Positions 45,014-54,772 of a DNA stretch of 64,000 nucleotides are shown here, one piece after another. The DNA is taken from contig NZ_QFHO01000016.1 of assembly GCF_004920835.1 (NCBI RefSeq), positions 35,147-99,146 on the forward strand, given 5' to 3'. This DNA is from Stenotrophomonas maltophilia. Its GTDB lineage: Bacteria; Pseudomonadota; Gammaproteobacteria; Xanthomonadales; Xanthomonadaceae. The notes under the pieces were generated by a model that made no database searches, had not been told where the DNA came from, and saw only the letters and a list, made by a program, of their open reading frames with translations. Each line of letters begins with the position of its first letter. Within the stretch, counting starts at the first letter, position 1. Position numbers and translations under genes: made by a program.

Positions 45014-46036
45014 ATGGCGGGCATGTCATTGCCCGCCTCCGCTTCCGCACCTGCTTCGGCCAACCCCGCCTGCGTCATCAACTGCGTCCACTACGATGAC
45101 GAGGGCAAACGCCACGACATCAGCCTGGATGCCATCAGCGACGTCATCGCCAGTGGCAACGGCTTCGTCTGGGTCGGCCTGTACGACCCCAACGACGATG
45201 TGCTGCTGAAACTGCAGGAGGAATTCTGCCTGCACGACCTGGCCATCGAGGATGCGCGCAACGCGCACCAGCGGCCCAAGGTCGAAACCTACGGCAACTC
45301 AATGTTCGTGGTGGTGACCACCGCGCAGATGGTCGACGAGCGTATCCAGTACGGCGAAACCCACGCCTTCCTCGGCCCGCGCTTCCTGGTCACGGTGCGC
45401 CATGGTGCTTCGCTGTCCTATGCACCTGTGCGCGCACGCGTGGAACGCGAGCCGCAGCTGCTGAAGATGGGCCCGTCGTACTGCCTGTACGCAGTGGCCG
45501 ACTTCGTGGTCGACAACTACCTGCCCATCGTGCACCGCTTCCGCGACACCCTGGACCTGCTGGAAAAGGACATCTTTGCGGACAACTACAAGCGCAGCAC
45601 GGTGGTGCGGCTGTACGAGCTCAAGCGCGAACTGAACAAGATGCGGATGGCGGTGGCGCCACTGCAGGACGTACTGGCTCAGCTGCGCCGCTACCAGGGC
45701 GAACTGATCCCCGACGAAGTGAAGCTGTACATCCGCGACGTGCACGACCACGCAGTACGCATCAGCGATGTGATCGACACCCTGCGCGAGATGCTGGGCA
45801 CCGCACTGAGCGTAAACCTGTCGCTGGTGACGCTGGCGCAGGGCGAGACGGTGAAGCGGCTGGGTGCATGGGCGGCGCTGCTGGCGGCGCCGACGCTGAT
45901 CACCAGCTGGTACGGCATGAACTTCAGCCACATGCCGGAGCTGAGCGAACCGTGGTCCTACCCGCTGATGATCGTGGGCGTGGGTGGCGTGTGCGTGGGG
46001 TTGTACCGGTTGTTCAAGCGCGCGAAGTGGTTGTAG
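45014..46036 (+). CDS. corA: CorA-type magnesium/cobalt channel
   Basis: Membrane channel of 340 residues forming pentamers. A large cytoplasmic domain with the long stalk helix (residues ~180-270) is followed by two helices; the pore motif is SWYGMNF. It belongs with corC five genes upstream in the same direction, so both metal-homeostasis proteins are encoded together. An alternative start at MSLPAS is possible. Confidence 0.95.
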   Translation: MAGMSLPASASAPASANPACVINCVHYDDEGKRHDISLDAISDVIASGNGFVWVGLYDPNDDVLLKLQEEFCLHDLAIEDARNAHQRPKVETYGNSMFVVVTTAQMVDERIQYGETHAFLGPRFLVTVRHGASLSYAPVRARVEREPQLLKMGPSYCLYAVADFVVDNYLPIVHRFRDTLDLLEKDIFADNYKRSTVVRLYELKRELNKMRMAVAPLQDVLAQLRRYQGELIPDEVKLYIRDVHDHAVRISDVIDTLREMLGTALSVNLSLVTLAQGETVKRLGAWAALLAAPTLITSWYGMNFSHMPELSEPWSYPLMIVGVGGVCVGLYRLFKRAKWL

Positions 46037-46045
46037 CCCGCTTTG

Positions 46046-46102
46046 GGTAGTGCCGGCCGCGGGCCGGCAACCAGGCAATGCCGGCCAGCGGCCGGCACTA
46101 CC
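46046..46102. repeat. Inverted pair of GTAG palindromes (SMAG-like)
   Basis: GGTAGTGCCGGCC-GC-GGGCCGGCA then the reverse copy TGCCGGCC-AGC-GGCCGGCACTACC, between convergent corA and the aldehyde dehydrogenase gene. Confidence 0.85.
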
Positions 46103-46110
46103 GTTCGGCA

Positions 46111-47475
46111 TCAAGCCACGTAGACGGTCTTGATGTTCATGAACTCATGGATGCCGTGGTCGGCCAGTTCACGGCCGAAACCGGACTGCTTGCTGCCACC
46201 GAACGGCAAGCGCGCATCGCTCTTGACGATGGCGTTGACGAACGCCGCGCCGCATTCCATGCGTTGCGCGAAACGTTCGCCGCGCACTGGATCGCGCGTC
46301 CACACGCTGCCGCCCAGGCCAAAACGGGTGTCGTTGGCCACGCGCAGCGCCTCGGCCTCGTCCTTGACCCGGATCACCGCAGCGACCGGACCGAACAGTT
46401 CCTCGTCGTAGGCAGGCATGCCCGGGCCGACCTGATCGAGCACGGTGGCCGGATAGCCGGCATGCGTGCCCGCAATCGGCTCACCACCCACCAGCACCCG
46501 CGCGCCCTTGGCCACACTGGCCTGCACCTGCTTGTGCAGTTCGTCGCGTAGATCAGCGCGGGCCATGGGTGCCAGCGTGGTGCCGCGCTCGCCGGGATCA
46601 CCGTATTGGCGCTCGCCCGCAGCTTCAACGAAACGACGGGTGAACTCATCGGCCACCGCGTCGACCACGATGAAGCGCTTGGCCGCGATGCAGGTCTGAC
46701 CGCTGTTGTCGAAACGCGACTTCACCGCCGTCGCCACGGTCTTGTCGAGGTCGGCATCGTCTAGCACCACGAAGGCATCGCTGCCCCCGAGCTCCATCAC
46801 CGACTTCTTCAGCTGGCTGCCCGCGTTGGACGCAATCGAGCGCCCTGCCCGTTCGCTGCCAGTCAGGGTCACCGCCTTTACCCGTGCATCGCGCAGCACG
46901 TCGGCCGCCTGGTCGTTGTCGATGTGCAGTACATCGAACACGCCATCCGGCAGGCCACCGTCACGGCATACCGCCAGGATCAGGTCGGCACACTGGGGCA
47001 CATTGCTGGCGTGCTTGAGCAGGGCCACGTTGCCGGCCATGAACGCCGGAGCGAGGAAACGGAACACCTGCCAGATCGGGAAATTCCACGGCATCACCGC
47101 GAACACGCAGCCGATCGGCTCGTAGCGCACATAGCTGCGCTGGGCTTCGGTGTCGATCAGCTGCGGCTTGAGGTAATCGGCGGCGTGGTCGGCGTAGAAC
47201 TCGCAGGCCGCCGCGCACTTGTCGACCTCGGCCAACGCCTCTGCCTTGAGCTTGCCCATCTCGTGGGTCATCGCCTGTTGCAGATCATCGCGGCGCGCAC
47301 GCAGTTGGCCAGCGATCTGCTTGAGGATCGCCCCCCGTTCCTGCAGCGAGCGCTCGGCCCAGCCGGGGAATGCATCGGCGGCGGCCTGCAGGCGCTGCTC
47401 GATGTCGGCAGCACCCATCAGTTCATGGCGGTAGGTCACCTGGCCGGTGGCCGGGTCGACAATCTCGACGGTCAT
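46111..47475 (-). CDS. NAD(P)-dependent succinate-semialdehyde dehydrogenase
   Basis: Aldehyde dehydrogenase of 454 residues. The catalytic Glu is in MELGGSDAFVV and the catalytic Cys in DNSGQTCIAAKRF. PWNFPIWQVFRFLAPAFMAGN and LPFGGSKQSGFGREL are typical of the YneI/GabD1 branch. In this setting it should oxidise succinate semialdehyde, from GABA, to succinate, completing putrescine degradation. No GABA transaminase gene is in the window. A second substrate, such as gamma-glutamyl-aminobutyraldehyde, cannot be excluded. Confidence 0.88.
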   Translation of the reverse strand: MTVEIVDPATGQVTYRHELMGAADIEQRLQAAADAFPGWAERSLQERGAILKQIAGQLRARRDDLQQAMTHEMGKLKAEALAEVDKCAAACEFYADHAADYLKPQLIDTEAQRSYVRYEPIGCVFAVMPWNFPIWQVFRFLAPAFMAGNVALLKHASNVPQCADLILAVCRDGGLPDGVFDVLHIDNDQAADVLRDARVKAVTLTGSERAGRSIASNAGSQLKKSVMELGGSDAFVVLDDADLDKTVATAVKSRFDNSGQTCIAAKRFIVVDAVADEFTRRFVEAAGERQYGDPGERGTTLAPMARADLRDELHKQVQASVAKGARVLVGGEPIAGTHAGYPATVLDQVGPGMPAYDEELFGPVAAVIRVKDEAEALRVANDTRFGLGGSVWTRDPVRGERFAQRMECGAAFVNAIVKSDARLPFGGSKQSGFGRELADHGIHEFMNIKTVYVA

Positions 47476-47558
47476 GGGGGATCTCCATCTGGTAGACCCC
47501 CATTGTGCGCCGCCGGCCGTGAGCCGGATGTTGCCGACGCTGTCGACAAACCGTGTGC

Positions 47559-48401
47559 TCAGCCGTTGTCCTGGCGTGCCAGCTGCAGGTCGCGCTGGCG
47601 TCGCTTCTCCGCACGCGCATTGATGTACCAGCCGATCACCGCAGCAATGGACACTGCAGACACCAGCAGCGTGGCCAGCGCATTGATCTTCGGGCTGATG
47701 CCCATGCGCACCGAGGCGAACACCTTCATCGGCAGCGTAGTCGAGCCCGGCGTGGCGACGAAGCTGGCCACCACCACGTCATCCAGCGACAGGGTGAACG
47801 CCAGCAGCCAACCGGCCACCAGCGCCGGTGCGATGATCGGCAGGGTGATGCGCCCGAACACGGTCAGCCGGCTCGCGCCCAGGTCCATTGCGGCTTCTTC
47901 CAGCGACAGGTCCATTTCCTGCAGGCGCGAGGACACCACCACGGTGACGAAGCACAGGGTGAAGGTGACGTGGGCGATCCAGATGGTGGTCAAGCCACGT
48001 GCCGGGAAGCCGGGAATCGCACCCATCGAGGCCAGCAGCGCCATCAGCGAGAAGCCGAGGATCACATCCGGCATCACCAGCGGCGCGGTCACCAGCGCGC
48101 CGAACAGCGGCTTGCCACGGAAGCGCTTGAAGCGCGTCATCACCATCGCCGCCAGCGTGCCCAGCACGGTGGCGGTACAGGCGGTCCAGAACGCAACCAC
48201 CAGGCTGGTCCACATCGCATCCATCAGCGCGCGGTCGGCGAACAGGTCGCTGTAGGCGCGGGTAGAGAACCCTGCCCAGACCATCGCCAGCCGCGAGCTG
48301 TTGAACGAATAGAACATCAACAACAGGATCGGCAGGTACAGGAAGGCAAAGCCGAGCAGCAGCACGCCCAGCCCCAGGCCCTTGGCGGAACGCGGGCTCA
48401 T
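47559..48401 (-). CDS. potI: Putrescine ABC transporter permease PotI
   Basis: Inner-membrane permease of 280 residues with six helices. The ABC-interaction loop (EAAMDLGASRLTVFGRITLP, EAA motif) is clear. It overlaps potH by ATGA (48398-48401) and ends the potGHI operon. FPARG... loops are typical of polyamine permeases. Confidence 0.93.
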   Translation of the reverse strand: MSPRSAKGLGLGVLLLGFAFLYLPILLLMFYSFNSSRLAMVWAGFSTRAYSDLFADRALMDAMWTSLVVAFWTACTATVLGTLAAMVMTRFKRFRGKPLFGALVTAPLVMPDVILGFSLMALLASMGAIPGFPARGLTTIWIAHVTFTLCFVTVVVSSRLQEMDLSLEEAAMDLGASRLTVFGRITLPIIAPALVAGWLLAFTLSLDDVVVASFVATPGSTTLPMKVFASVRMGISPKINALATLLVSAVSIAAVIGWYINARAEKRRQRDLQLARQDNG

Positions 48402-49330
48402 GCCTGCTTCCCTTCCAGCAGGCGCTGCTGGGACCGGTTGAACAGCAGGATAGGCACCAGCAGCAACAGAATCATCGCCACCGCCATCGCCGAGGCGCCC
48501 GGCCAATTGCGGTTGTTGAAAAATTCATTCCACAGCTGGCGGCCAACCATCAGCGTTTCCGAGCCACCCAGCATTTCCGGAATCACGAATTCGCCAATCG
48601 CCGGGATCATCACCAGCATGCAACCGGCGATGATGCCGGCCTTGGACAGCGGCAGGGTGATGCGCAGGAACGCCTGCCACGGCTTGGCACCGAGGTCGTA
48701 GGCCGCTTCCAGCAGGCGGTGATCGTGCTTGACCAGGTTGGCGTACAGCGGCAGCACCATGAACGGCAGGTAGCAGTAGACGATGCCGATGTAAGCGGCG
48801 GTCGGGGTGTCGATCAGCTGCAGCTTGGGCAGGCCCATGCTGGTCATCAACGATTGCAGGCCGGTGAACTGCAGGAACTGGTCGAGCAGGCCGTTGCGGT
48901 CCAGGATCGCCTTCCACGCATACACGCGGATCAGGAACGAGGTCCACGACGGCAGCACCACCAGCATCATTGCCACGTTGCGCGCGGCCGGCGACAGGCG
49001 GGCGATGGCATAGGCCATCGGGTAGCCGATCAGCAGGGTCAGGAAAGTGGAGATGGCCGCGATCTTGATCGAGCTCAGGAAGGCCTGCGCATAGATCGAG
49101 TCGCGGAACAGGGCCAGGTAGTTCTCGAGGTTGAGCTTGAGCGAGAACGCGCCGTCCACGTACTGCAGCAGCCAGGTGTACGGCGGCGAGCCGACCCGGC
49201 TGTGCGAGAAGCTGATCATCAGCACGATCAGGAACGGCACCGCGAAGAACAGCAGCAGCCACAGGTACGGAATACCGATCACCGTGGCACGCAGCCCCGG
49301 CAGCCAGCGCTTCAGGCCGGCGACGCTCAT
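48398..49330 (-). CDS. potH: Putrescine ABC transporter permease PotH
   Basis: Permease of 310 residues, partner of PotI, with EAAYDLGAKPWQAFLRITLP as the EAA motif. About six helices follow a first one (GIPYLWLLLFFAVPFLIVLMI). Overlaps potG and potI by ATGA, so all three are coupled. Confidence 0.93.
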   Translation of the reverse strand: MSVAGLKRWLPGLRATVIGIPYLWLLLFFAVPFLIVLMISFSHSRVGSPPYTWLLQYVDGAFSLKLNLENYLALFRDSIYAQAFLSSIKIAAISTFLTLLIGYPMAYAIARLSPAARNVAMMLVVLPSWTSFLIRVYAWKAILDRNGLLDQFLQFTGLQSLMTSMGLPKLQLIDTPTAAYIGIVYCYLPFMVLPLYANLVKHDHRLLEAAYDLGAKPWQAFLRITLPLSKAGIIAGCMLVMIPAIGEFVIPEMLGGSETLMVGRQLWNEFFNNRNWPGASAMAVAMILLLLVPILLFNRSQQRLLEGKQA

Positions 49331-50463
49331 GAGGTCAGCACCACGCCATCGTTGTCGCGCCAATGCACCCACACTTCGTCGCCCCAGGTCAGGCCATCGC
49401 TGGCCCAGCGCTGCGAGTTGGCGAAGTTGGCCAGCACCTTGGCGCCGCTGGGCAGCCGCACGTGGTAGACCGAGTGGCTGCCGAAGTAGGCGATGTCTTC
49501 GATCACGCCCTGCGCCTTGTTGGTGTGCCCTTCCGGCTCGTCCTTGCCGATCATCACCTTCTCGGGGCGCAGCGCGAACGCAACCGGTTGCCCTTCATAG
49601 CAGGTGATGCCATGGGCGATGTAGATCGGCGCGGGGAACAGCGGGGTGCGCACGGTCACGTACTCGGGCAGGTCCTCGTCGATCACGCCGTCGAAGGAAT
49701 TGACTGAACCGATGAAGCCCGCGACGAAGCGGTTGGCCGGCTGCTCGTAAACCTCGTCCGGCTTGCCGACCTGCTGGATCCAGCCGGCATCCATCACTGC
49801 GATGCGGGTGGCCATGGTCATCGCTTCTTCCTGGTCGTGGGTGACCATCACACAGGTCACGCCCGACGATTCGATGATGCTGACCAGTTCCAGCTGCATC
49901 TGCGAGCGCAGCTTCTTGTCCAGCGCGCCCATCGGCTCGTCCAGCAGCAGCAGCTTCGGCCCCTTGGCCAGCGACCGCGCCAGCGCCACGCGCTGCTGCT
50001 GGCCGCCGGACAGCTGGTGCGGCTTGCGCTTGCCCAGGTGACCCATCTGCACCAGGTCCAGCATCTCGCCCACGCGCTTGCTGATCGCGTCCTTTGCCAT
50101 CCCGTCCTGCTTCAGGCCGAAGGCGATGTTCTGCTCGACCGTCATGTGCGGGAACAGGGCGTAGGACTGGAACATCATGTTGACCGGCCGCTGGTACGGC
50201 GGCAGCGCGTCCAGGCGCTGGCCATCGAGGGTGATGCTGCCCTTGGTAGGCGTCTCAAAGCCGCCGAGGCAGCGCAGCAGGGTCGATTTGCCACTGCCGG
50301 AGCCACCGAGCAGGGCAAAGATCTCGCCCTTGCGCACGTCCAGATTGACGTCGTCGACGGCGACGAAACCGTCGAATTCCTTGCGCAGGTCACGAATGGA
50401 GAGATAGCCGGGCGCACCGGTCGTGTCGACGACGGCGGCTACCGGCTGGGCTTCAACGGGCAT
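49327..50463 (-). CDS. potG: Putrescine ABC transporter ATPase PotG
   Basis: ATPase of 378 residues. Walker A GGSGSGKST, signature LSGGQQQRVALARSLA, Walker B LLLLDEPMGAL. The C-terminal TOBE domain (VAFALRPEKVMIG) is typical of the PotG/PotA group. An N-terminal extension of about 20 residues lacks a domain. It is first in the operon; no potF lies directly upstream because a divergent flavoprotein gene intervenes. Confidence 0.94.
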   Translation of the reverse strand: MPVEAQPVAAVVDTTGAPGYLSIRDLRKEFDGFVAVDDVNLDVRKGEIFALLGGSGSGKSTLLRCLGGFETPTKGSITLDGQRLDALPPYQRPVNMMFQSYALFPHMTVEQNIAFGLKQDGMAKDAISKRVGEMLDLVQMGHLGKRKPHQLSGGQQQRVALARSLAKGPKLLLLDEPMGALDKKLRSQMQLELVSIIESSGVTCVMVTHDQEEAMTMATRIAVMDAGWIQQVGKPDEVYEQPANRFVAGFIGSVNSFDGVIDEDLPEYVTVRTPLFPAPIYIAHGITCYEGQPVAFALRPEKVMIGKDEPEGHTNKAQGVIEDIAYFGSHSVYHVRLPSGAKVLANFANSQRWASDGLTWGDEVWVHWRDNDGVVLTS

Positions 50464-50736
50464 GGGGGCTCCGGGAGCGGGCGGTGGACAGCGGCCGCCA
50501 TTCTAACGGCCGGTGGGCGCAGGGGATATGACGGCGGCAGGCGGAAGCGGCCGCTGGCCGGCTCCGGGGCTCCGAGGGGTGTCGGTTTTCCCCCGTAATG
50601 GTGGCCTGTCCGCTCAAAGGCCGCGGCTCGCCCGGACGCCCATGCCGCCGTCCCGACCAGACAGCACGGGCGACGGCCCGTTCTGCAACGTTTTTCAGAA
50701 CCGGATCTGTTGAAGGCACGGGGCATTCCCCGCGCA

Positions 50737-52137
50737 ATGGCCCTGATCAAGGCCTTGCATGGACCCACCCTGGTGATTTCCCCGGACAACCCCTCCCCCT
50801 TCCTGCCCCGCCTACCGGACTCCCTGCCTGCCAGGCTGCCGCTGGTCATCATCGGCGCCGGCCAGGCCGGGCTGTCCCTCAGCGCGCTCCTGCAGGAGGC
50901 CGGAATCGAGCATCGCGTGCTGGAGGCCGAAACCGTGGGCGCCAGCTGGCAACGGCGCTGGGACTCGTTCCAGACCAACACCGCCAACGCGACGATGGCC
51001 CTGCACGGCCACGCTTACGCGGGCGATGACCCGGAAGGCTTCATGGGGGCCTCGGAGGTGATCCGGCGGCTGCGCGACTATGCCCGCGAGCGCTCGTTGC
51101 CGATCAACGAGGGATGTGGGGTACGTCGGGTCGCACCTGAGTCCGGTGCCTACGCCATCGACAGCAGCCAGGGGCCGATCCACGCCCGCGCAGTGGTGGT
51201 CGCCACCGGTGAATACCGCCGCGCGCGGATGCCCAGGGTCCCTTTCGCGCCCGCGCCGGGTCTGACGGTGCTGCACTCCGGCGACTACCGCAGCCCCCGC
51301 CAGCTGCCCGACGGCGGCGTGCTGGTCATCGGTGGCGGCCAGTCCGGTGCGCAGATCACCCAGGACCTGCGCGACAGCGGTCGCAGCGTGTACTGGTCAC
51401 TGGCCCAGCGGCATTCGCATACCCGCCGGCTGCGCGGCAAGGACTCGATGACCTGGTGGGACATGGCCGGGCGCATCCACCAGCACGTGAGTGAAGCGGC
51501 CGCCGTACTGGCTGGCGAACCGGATGCGCTGCGCAAGGCCCGCACCGCGGAGTTTCCGCTGATTTCCGGGAAGGGAAGTGCCGGCCTGGGGAGCTCGATC
51601 AGCCTGCTGGCGATGCACCGCGCGGGCATCAGACTGCTGGGCCGGTTGCAGGGCTTCGAAGGAAACGTCGCCCGCTTCGCCGATGTGCGCCCGCAGCTGC
51701 ATACCGCGATCAAGGCCACGCGCGCCGAGTATGCCTATCTCGATTCGCTGGCCAGCGCGTACTACGCCACGCGGCCCGAACCGCGTACCGACGATGCCCG
51801 CTACATTCCCGAAGAGGTCTATCTGCACTGGGAGCCGGACGCCGCTCCGCTTGAACTGGATCTGCAGGCGGAAGGCATCCGCTCGGTGGTGCTGGCCACC
51901 GGCTTCGTTGCCGAATGGCCGTGGCTCGACGTGCGGGGCGCGCTGGATGCACACGGCTATCCGCTCGGCGAGTTCGGCGTTTCCCCGCAGCCGGGGCTGT
52001 TCTTCATCGGCATGCACAACCTGCAGCGGATGAGTTCGTCGTTCCTGTGCAACGGCGGCCGCGATGCGCGCGACCTGTTGCCGGCGATCCTGCGACACCT
52101 TGGCCAGGGCGGCGGTACCGCGCCGGGCCAAGGATGA
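50737..52137 (+). CDS. Flavoprotein monooxygenase-like protein (CzcO/YUCCA-like)
   Basis: FAD- and NAD(P)H-binding protein of about 466 residues. Two Rossmann motifs are seen: LVIIGAGQAGLSLS near residue 38 and VLVIGGGQSGAQI near residue 200, and an ATGFVAEWPW segment near the end is the conserved ATG motif of this family. The start is uncertain: a TTG at 50710 is nine codons earlier. It is inserted between potG and potF on the opposite strand and probably is not part of polyamine metabolism; the substrate is unknown. Confidence 0.75.
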   Translation: MALIKALHGPTLVISPDNPSPFLPRLPDSLPARLPLVIIGAGQAGLSLSALLQEAGIEHRVLEAETVGASWQRRWDSFQTNTANATMALHGHAYAGDDPEGFMGASEVIRRLRDYARERSLPINEGCGVRRVAPESGAYAIDSSQGPIHARAVVVATGEYRRARMPRVPFAPAPGLTVLHSGDYRSPRQLPDGGVLVIGGGQSGAQITQDLRDSGRSVYWSLAQRHSHTRRLRGKDSMTWWDMAGRIHQHVSEAAAVLAGEPDALRKARTAEFPLISGKGSAGLGSSISLLAMHRAGIRLLGRLQGFEGNVARFADVRPQLHTAIKATRAEYAYLDSLASAYYATRPEPRTDDARYIPEEVYLHWEPDAAPLELDLQAEGIRSVVLATGFVAEWPWLDVRGALDAHGYPLGEFGVSPQPGLFFIGMHNLQRMSSSFLCNGGRDARDLLPAILRHLGQGGGTAPGQG

Positions 52138-52143
52138 AGCAAT

Positions 52144-52164
52144 CCGACGGGCATGGCCCGTCGG
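52144..52164. terminator. Hairpin between flavoprotein and potF genes
   Basis: CCGACGGGC-ATG-GCCCGTCGG, nine-base stem between convergent genes. It lacks a T tract, so it is either a bidirectional stop or a REP-like element of the GGGCATGGCCC kind. Confidence 0.5.
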
Positions 52165-52176
52165 CGCCAGACCGGC

Positions 52177-53286
52177 TTAGCGGCCGGTCTTCACCTCGGT
52201 CCACAGTCGGGTGTAGAGCTTGTCGGTCTCCGGCGTGTTGATCGAGTACGTGAACATCTTCGCGGCCACGTCGGCCGGCGGGTAGATGGTCGGGTCGGTG
52301 CGGATCGCCTCATCCACCAGCGGGGTCGCAGCCGGCACCGGGTTGGCGTAGTGGATGAAGTTGGTGTTGGCCGCGGCAACCTTCGGCTGCAGCAGGTAGT
52401 TGATGAACGCGTACGCGGCTTCCGGATGCTTGGCATCCTTCGGGATCGCCAGCATGTCGAACCACTGCGGGGCGCCTTCCTTCGGGATCGAATAGGCCAC
52501 GTGCACGCCGTTGCTGGCCTCCTCGGCGCGGTCGCGGGCCTGGATGATGTCACCCGACCAGCCGACCACCAGGCAGGTGCCGCCATTGGCCAGCGAACCC
52601 ACGTACTGCGAGGAGTGGAAGTTCTGCACGTACGGGCGGATCGACTTCAGCAGATCGGCCGCCTTCTGCAGCTCGGCCGGATCACCGCTGTGCGGGTCCA
52701 AGCCCAGGTAGTGCAGCGCGATCGGGATCATGTCCGCCGGCGTGTCCAGGATGGTCACGCCGCAGTCCTTCATCTTGCTGATGTTCTCCGGCTTGAACAC
52801 CAGGTCCCAGCTGTTGGCGATGTCGGCGCTGCCGCCGAAGCGTTCCTTCAGCATATCCACGTTGTAGCCGATGCCGGTAGTGCCGATCATGTACGGCACG
52901 CCGTACTGGTTGCCCGGATCCTGGGTGGCGATGCGCTTCATCACCGCCGGGTCGAGGTTGGCCAGGTTGGGGATCTTGCTTTTGTCCAGCGGCAGGAACA
53001 CGCCGGCCTGGATCTGGCGACCGAAGAAGTTCAGCGTCGGCACCACCACGTCGTAGCCGCTGTTGCCGGCCAGCAGCTTGGTCTCGACCATCTCATCGCT
53101 GTCGAACACATCGTAGGTCACCTTGATCCCGCTCTCCTTCTCGAAGGTCGGGATGGTGTCCTCGGCGATGTAGTCGCTGTAGTTGTAGACGTTCAGGACC
53201 TGGCTGTCCTGCGCGCCGCCGTTGCCACCGCTGCAGGCGGCAAGCATGGCGGAGGCCAGGCCGAGCGTGAGGATACGCAGCTTCAT
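52177..53286 (-). CDS. potF: Putrescine-binding periplasmic protein PotF
   Basis: Solute-binding protein of 369 residues that feeds PotGHI. The N-terminus has a lipobox (MLAAC-S), so it is lipid-anchored. LNVYNYSDYIAEDTIPTFEKESGIKV and YDVVVPT are signatures of the PotD/PotF family, with W and D residues in the binding cleft (NSWDLVF, VGWSGDI). It is followed by the hairpin at 52144 and lies 91 bases after puuA. Confidence 0.93.
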   Translation of the reverse strand: MKLRILTLGLASAMLAACSGGNGGAQDSQVLNVYNYSDYIAEDTIPTFEKESGIKVTYDVFDSDEMVETKLLAGNSGYDVVVPTLNFFGRQIQAGVFLPLDKSKIPNLANLDPAVMKRIATQDPGNQYGVPYMIGTTGIGYNVDMLKERFGGSADIANSWDLVFKPENISKMKDCGVTILDTPADMIPIALHYLGLDPHSGDPAELQKAADLLKSIRPYVQNFHSSQYVGSLANGGTCLVVGWSGDIIQARDRAEEASNGVHVAYSIPKEGAPQWFDMLAIPKDAKHPEAAYAFINYLLQPKVAAANTNFIHYANPVPAATPLVDEAIRTDPTIYPPADVAAKMFTYSINTPETDKLYTRLWTEVKTGR

Positions 53287-53377
53287 CGGGTGCTCCAGAA
53301 TGCGGGAAGGGGGGCCGGCGGGGCCGGCGACGGGTGCCAGCCTACCCCCCGGCGGCGGATTTTTCTATTCCAGATGC

Positions 53378-54772
53378 TCAGACGTTCAGCAGCAGGAACT
53401 CGCGCTCCCACGAACTGATGACACGGAAAAAGGTCTCGTATTCCTTGCGCTTGACCGAAATGTAGGCACGGCAGAAGCGCTCGCCCAGCAGGGCCTGCAG
53501 CTCGCTGCACTGCTCCAGCCCGTCCAGCGCTTCACCCAGCGAGCGCGGCAGGTTGTAGCCCAGCTCCTTGGCGCTGCCGGTCACCGGTGCATCCGGTGCC
53601 AGCCGCTCGCGGATACCGAGCAGGCCACAGGCCAGGGTCGCAGCCATCGCCAGGTAAGGGTTGGCGTCGGAACCGGCGAAGCGGCTCTCCACACGCATGT
53701 TCTCCGGCGTATCCAAGGGCACGCGCAGGCCGCAGGTGCGGTTGTCGAAGCCCCAGTGCACGTTGCTCGGCGAGACCTCGCCAAACACCAGCCGGCGGTA
53801 GGAATTCACGTTCGGCGCGAAGAACGCCATGGCCATCGGCACATACTTCTGCAGGCCGGCCAGGTAGTGGGCGAACAACGGGCTGAAATCTTCCCCGCCA
53901 TGTTCGCCGGTGAACACGTTCTGGCCATCGCTGATCCGCAGCAGGCTCTGGTGGATGTGCATGGCACTGCCCGGCTCGTTCTCCATCGGCTTGGCCAGGA
54001 AGGTGGCATACACCCCGTGTCGCATCGCCGATTCGCGCATGGTGCGCTTGAACAGGAACACCTGGTCGGCCAGGTCCATCGCGTTGGCATGGGTGAAATT
54101 GACTTCCAGCTGCGCCGCACCGGACTCGTGGATGAGCGTATCCACGTCCAGCTTCATCGCATCACAGTAGTCGTACATCAGGTCAAGGATGGGGTCGAAT
54201 TCGTTGACCGCATCGATCGAGTAGGACTGGCGGGCCGTTTCCGGCCGCCCCGAGCGACCGGCCGGCGGCAGCAGCGGGAAATCGGGATCGGTGTTCTTCT
54301 GCACCAGGAAGAACTCCAGCTCCGGCGCCACCACCGGGCGCAGGCCCAGCTCCGTGTAAGCGTCCAGCACCCGTCGCAGCACGTTGCGCGGCGCCAGCTC
54401 GTGCGGCTCGCCGGTCTTGGTGTAGCAATCGTGGATGACCTGCGCGGTCGGATCGGTGGCCCACGGCACCATGCGCACGGTATCGGGGTCCGGACGCAGG
54501 ATCATGTCCGAATCCGACGGCGAGGTCAGGTCGTAGTAATCGTCCGGGAACTCGCCGGTGACGGTGGTCGCGAAAATGCCTTCCGGCAAGCGCGTGCCGT
54601 AATCATGCGAGAACTTGTCGGCGGGAATGATCTTGCCGCGGGCGTTGCCAGTGATATCCGGCACCAGGCATTCGACCTCGGTGATGCGCCGCTCCTTCAG
54701 CCAGCGCAGCAGACTGCTTTCCTGCGGTGCGGGGGGCGTGGCCGTCTTGCGCGGGCGCGTTCGGGAACTCAT
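53378..54772 (-). CDS. puuA: Gamma-glutamylputrescine synthetase (glutamine synthetase family)
   Basis: ATP-dependent ligase of 464 residues that joins glutamate to putrescine, the first step of the Puu pathway. Catalytic-domain motifs include PELEFFLV (metal site), GAAQLEVNFTHAN, AMHIHQS and NSYRRL, with FAGSDANPYLAMA. Short Ser/Pro-rich N-terminus. A role in ammonia assimilation is less likely, because the gene is in the puu cluster. It overlaps puuD by ATGA (54769-54772). Confidence 0.9.
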   Translation of the reverse strand: MSSRTRPRKTATPPAPQESSLLRWLKERRITEVECLVPDITGNARGKIIPADKFSHDYGTRLPEGIFATTVTGEFPDDYYDLTSPSDSDMILRPDPDTVRMVPWATDPTAQVIHDCYTKTGEPHELAPRNVLRRVLDAYTELGLRPVVAPELEFFLVQKNTDPDFPLLPPAGRSGRPETARQSYSIDAVNEFDPILDLMYDYCDAMKLDVDTLIHESGAAQLEVNFTHANAMDLADQVFLFKRTMRESAMRHGVYATFLAKPMENEPGSAMHIHQSLLRISDGQNVFTGEHGGEDFSPLFAHYLAGLQKYVPMAMAFFAPNVNSYRRLVFGEVSPSNVHWGFDNRTCGLRVPLDTPENMRVESRFAGSDANPYLAMAATLACGLLGIRERLAPDAPVTGSAKELGYNLPRSLGEALDGLEQCSELQALLGERFCRAYISVKRKEYETFFRVISSWEREFLLLNV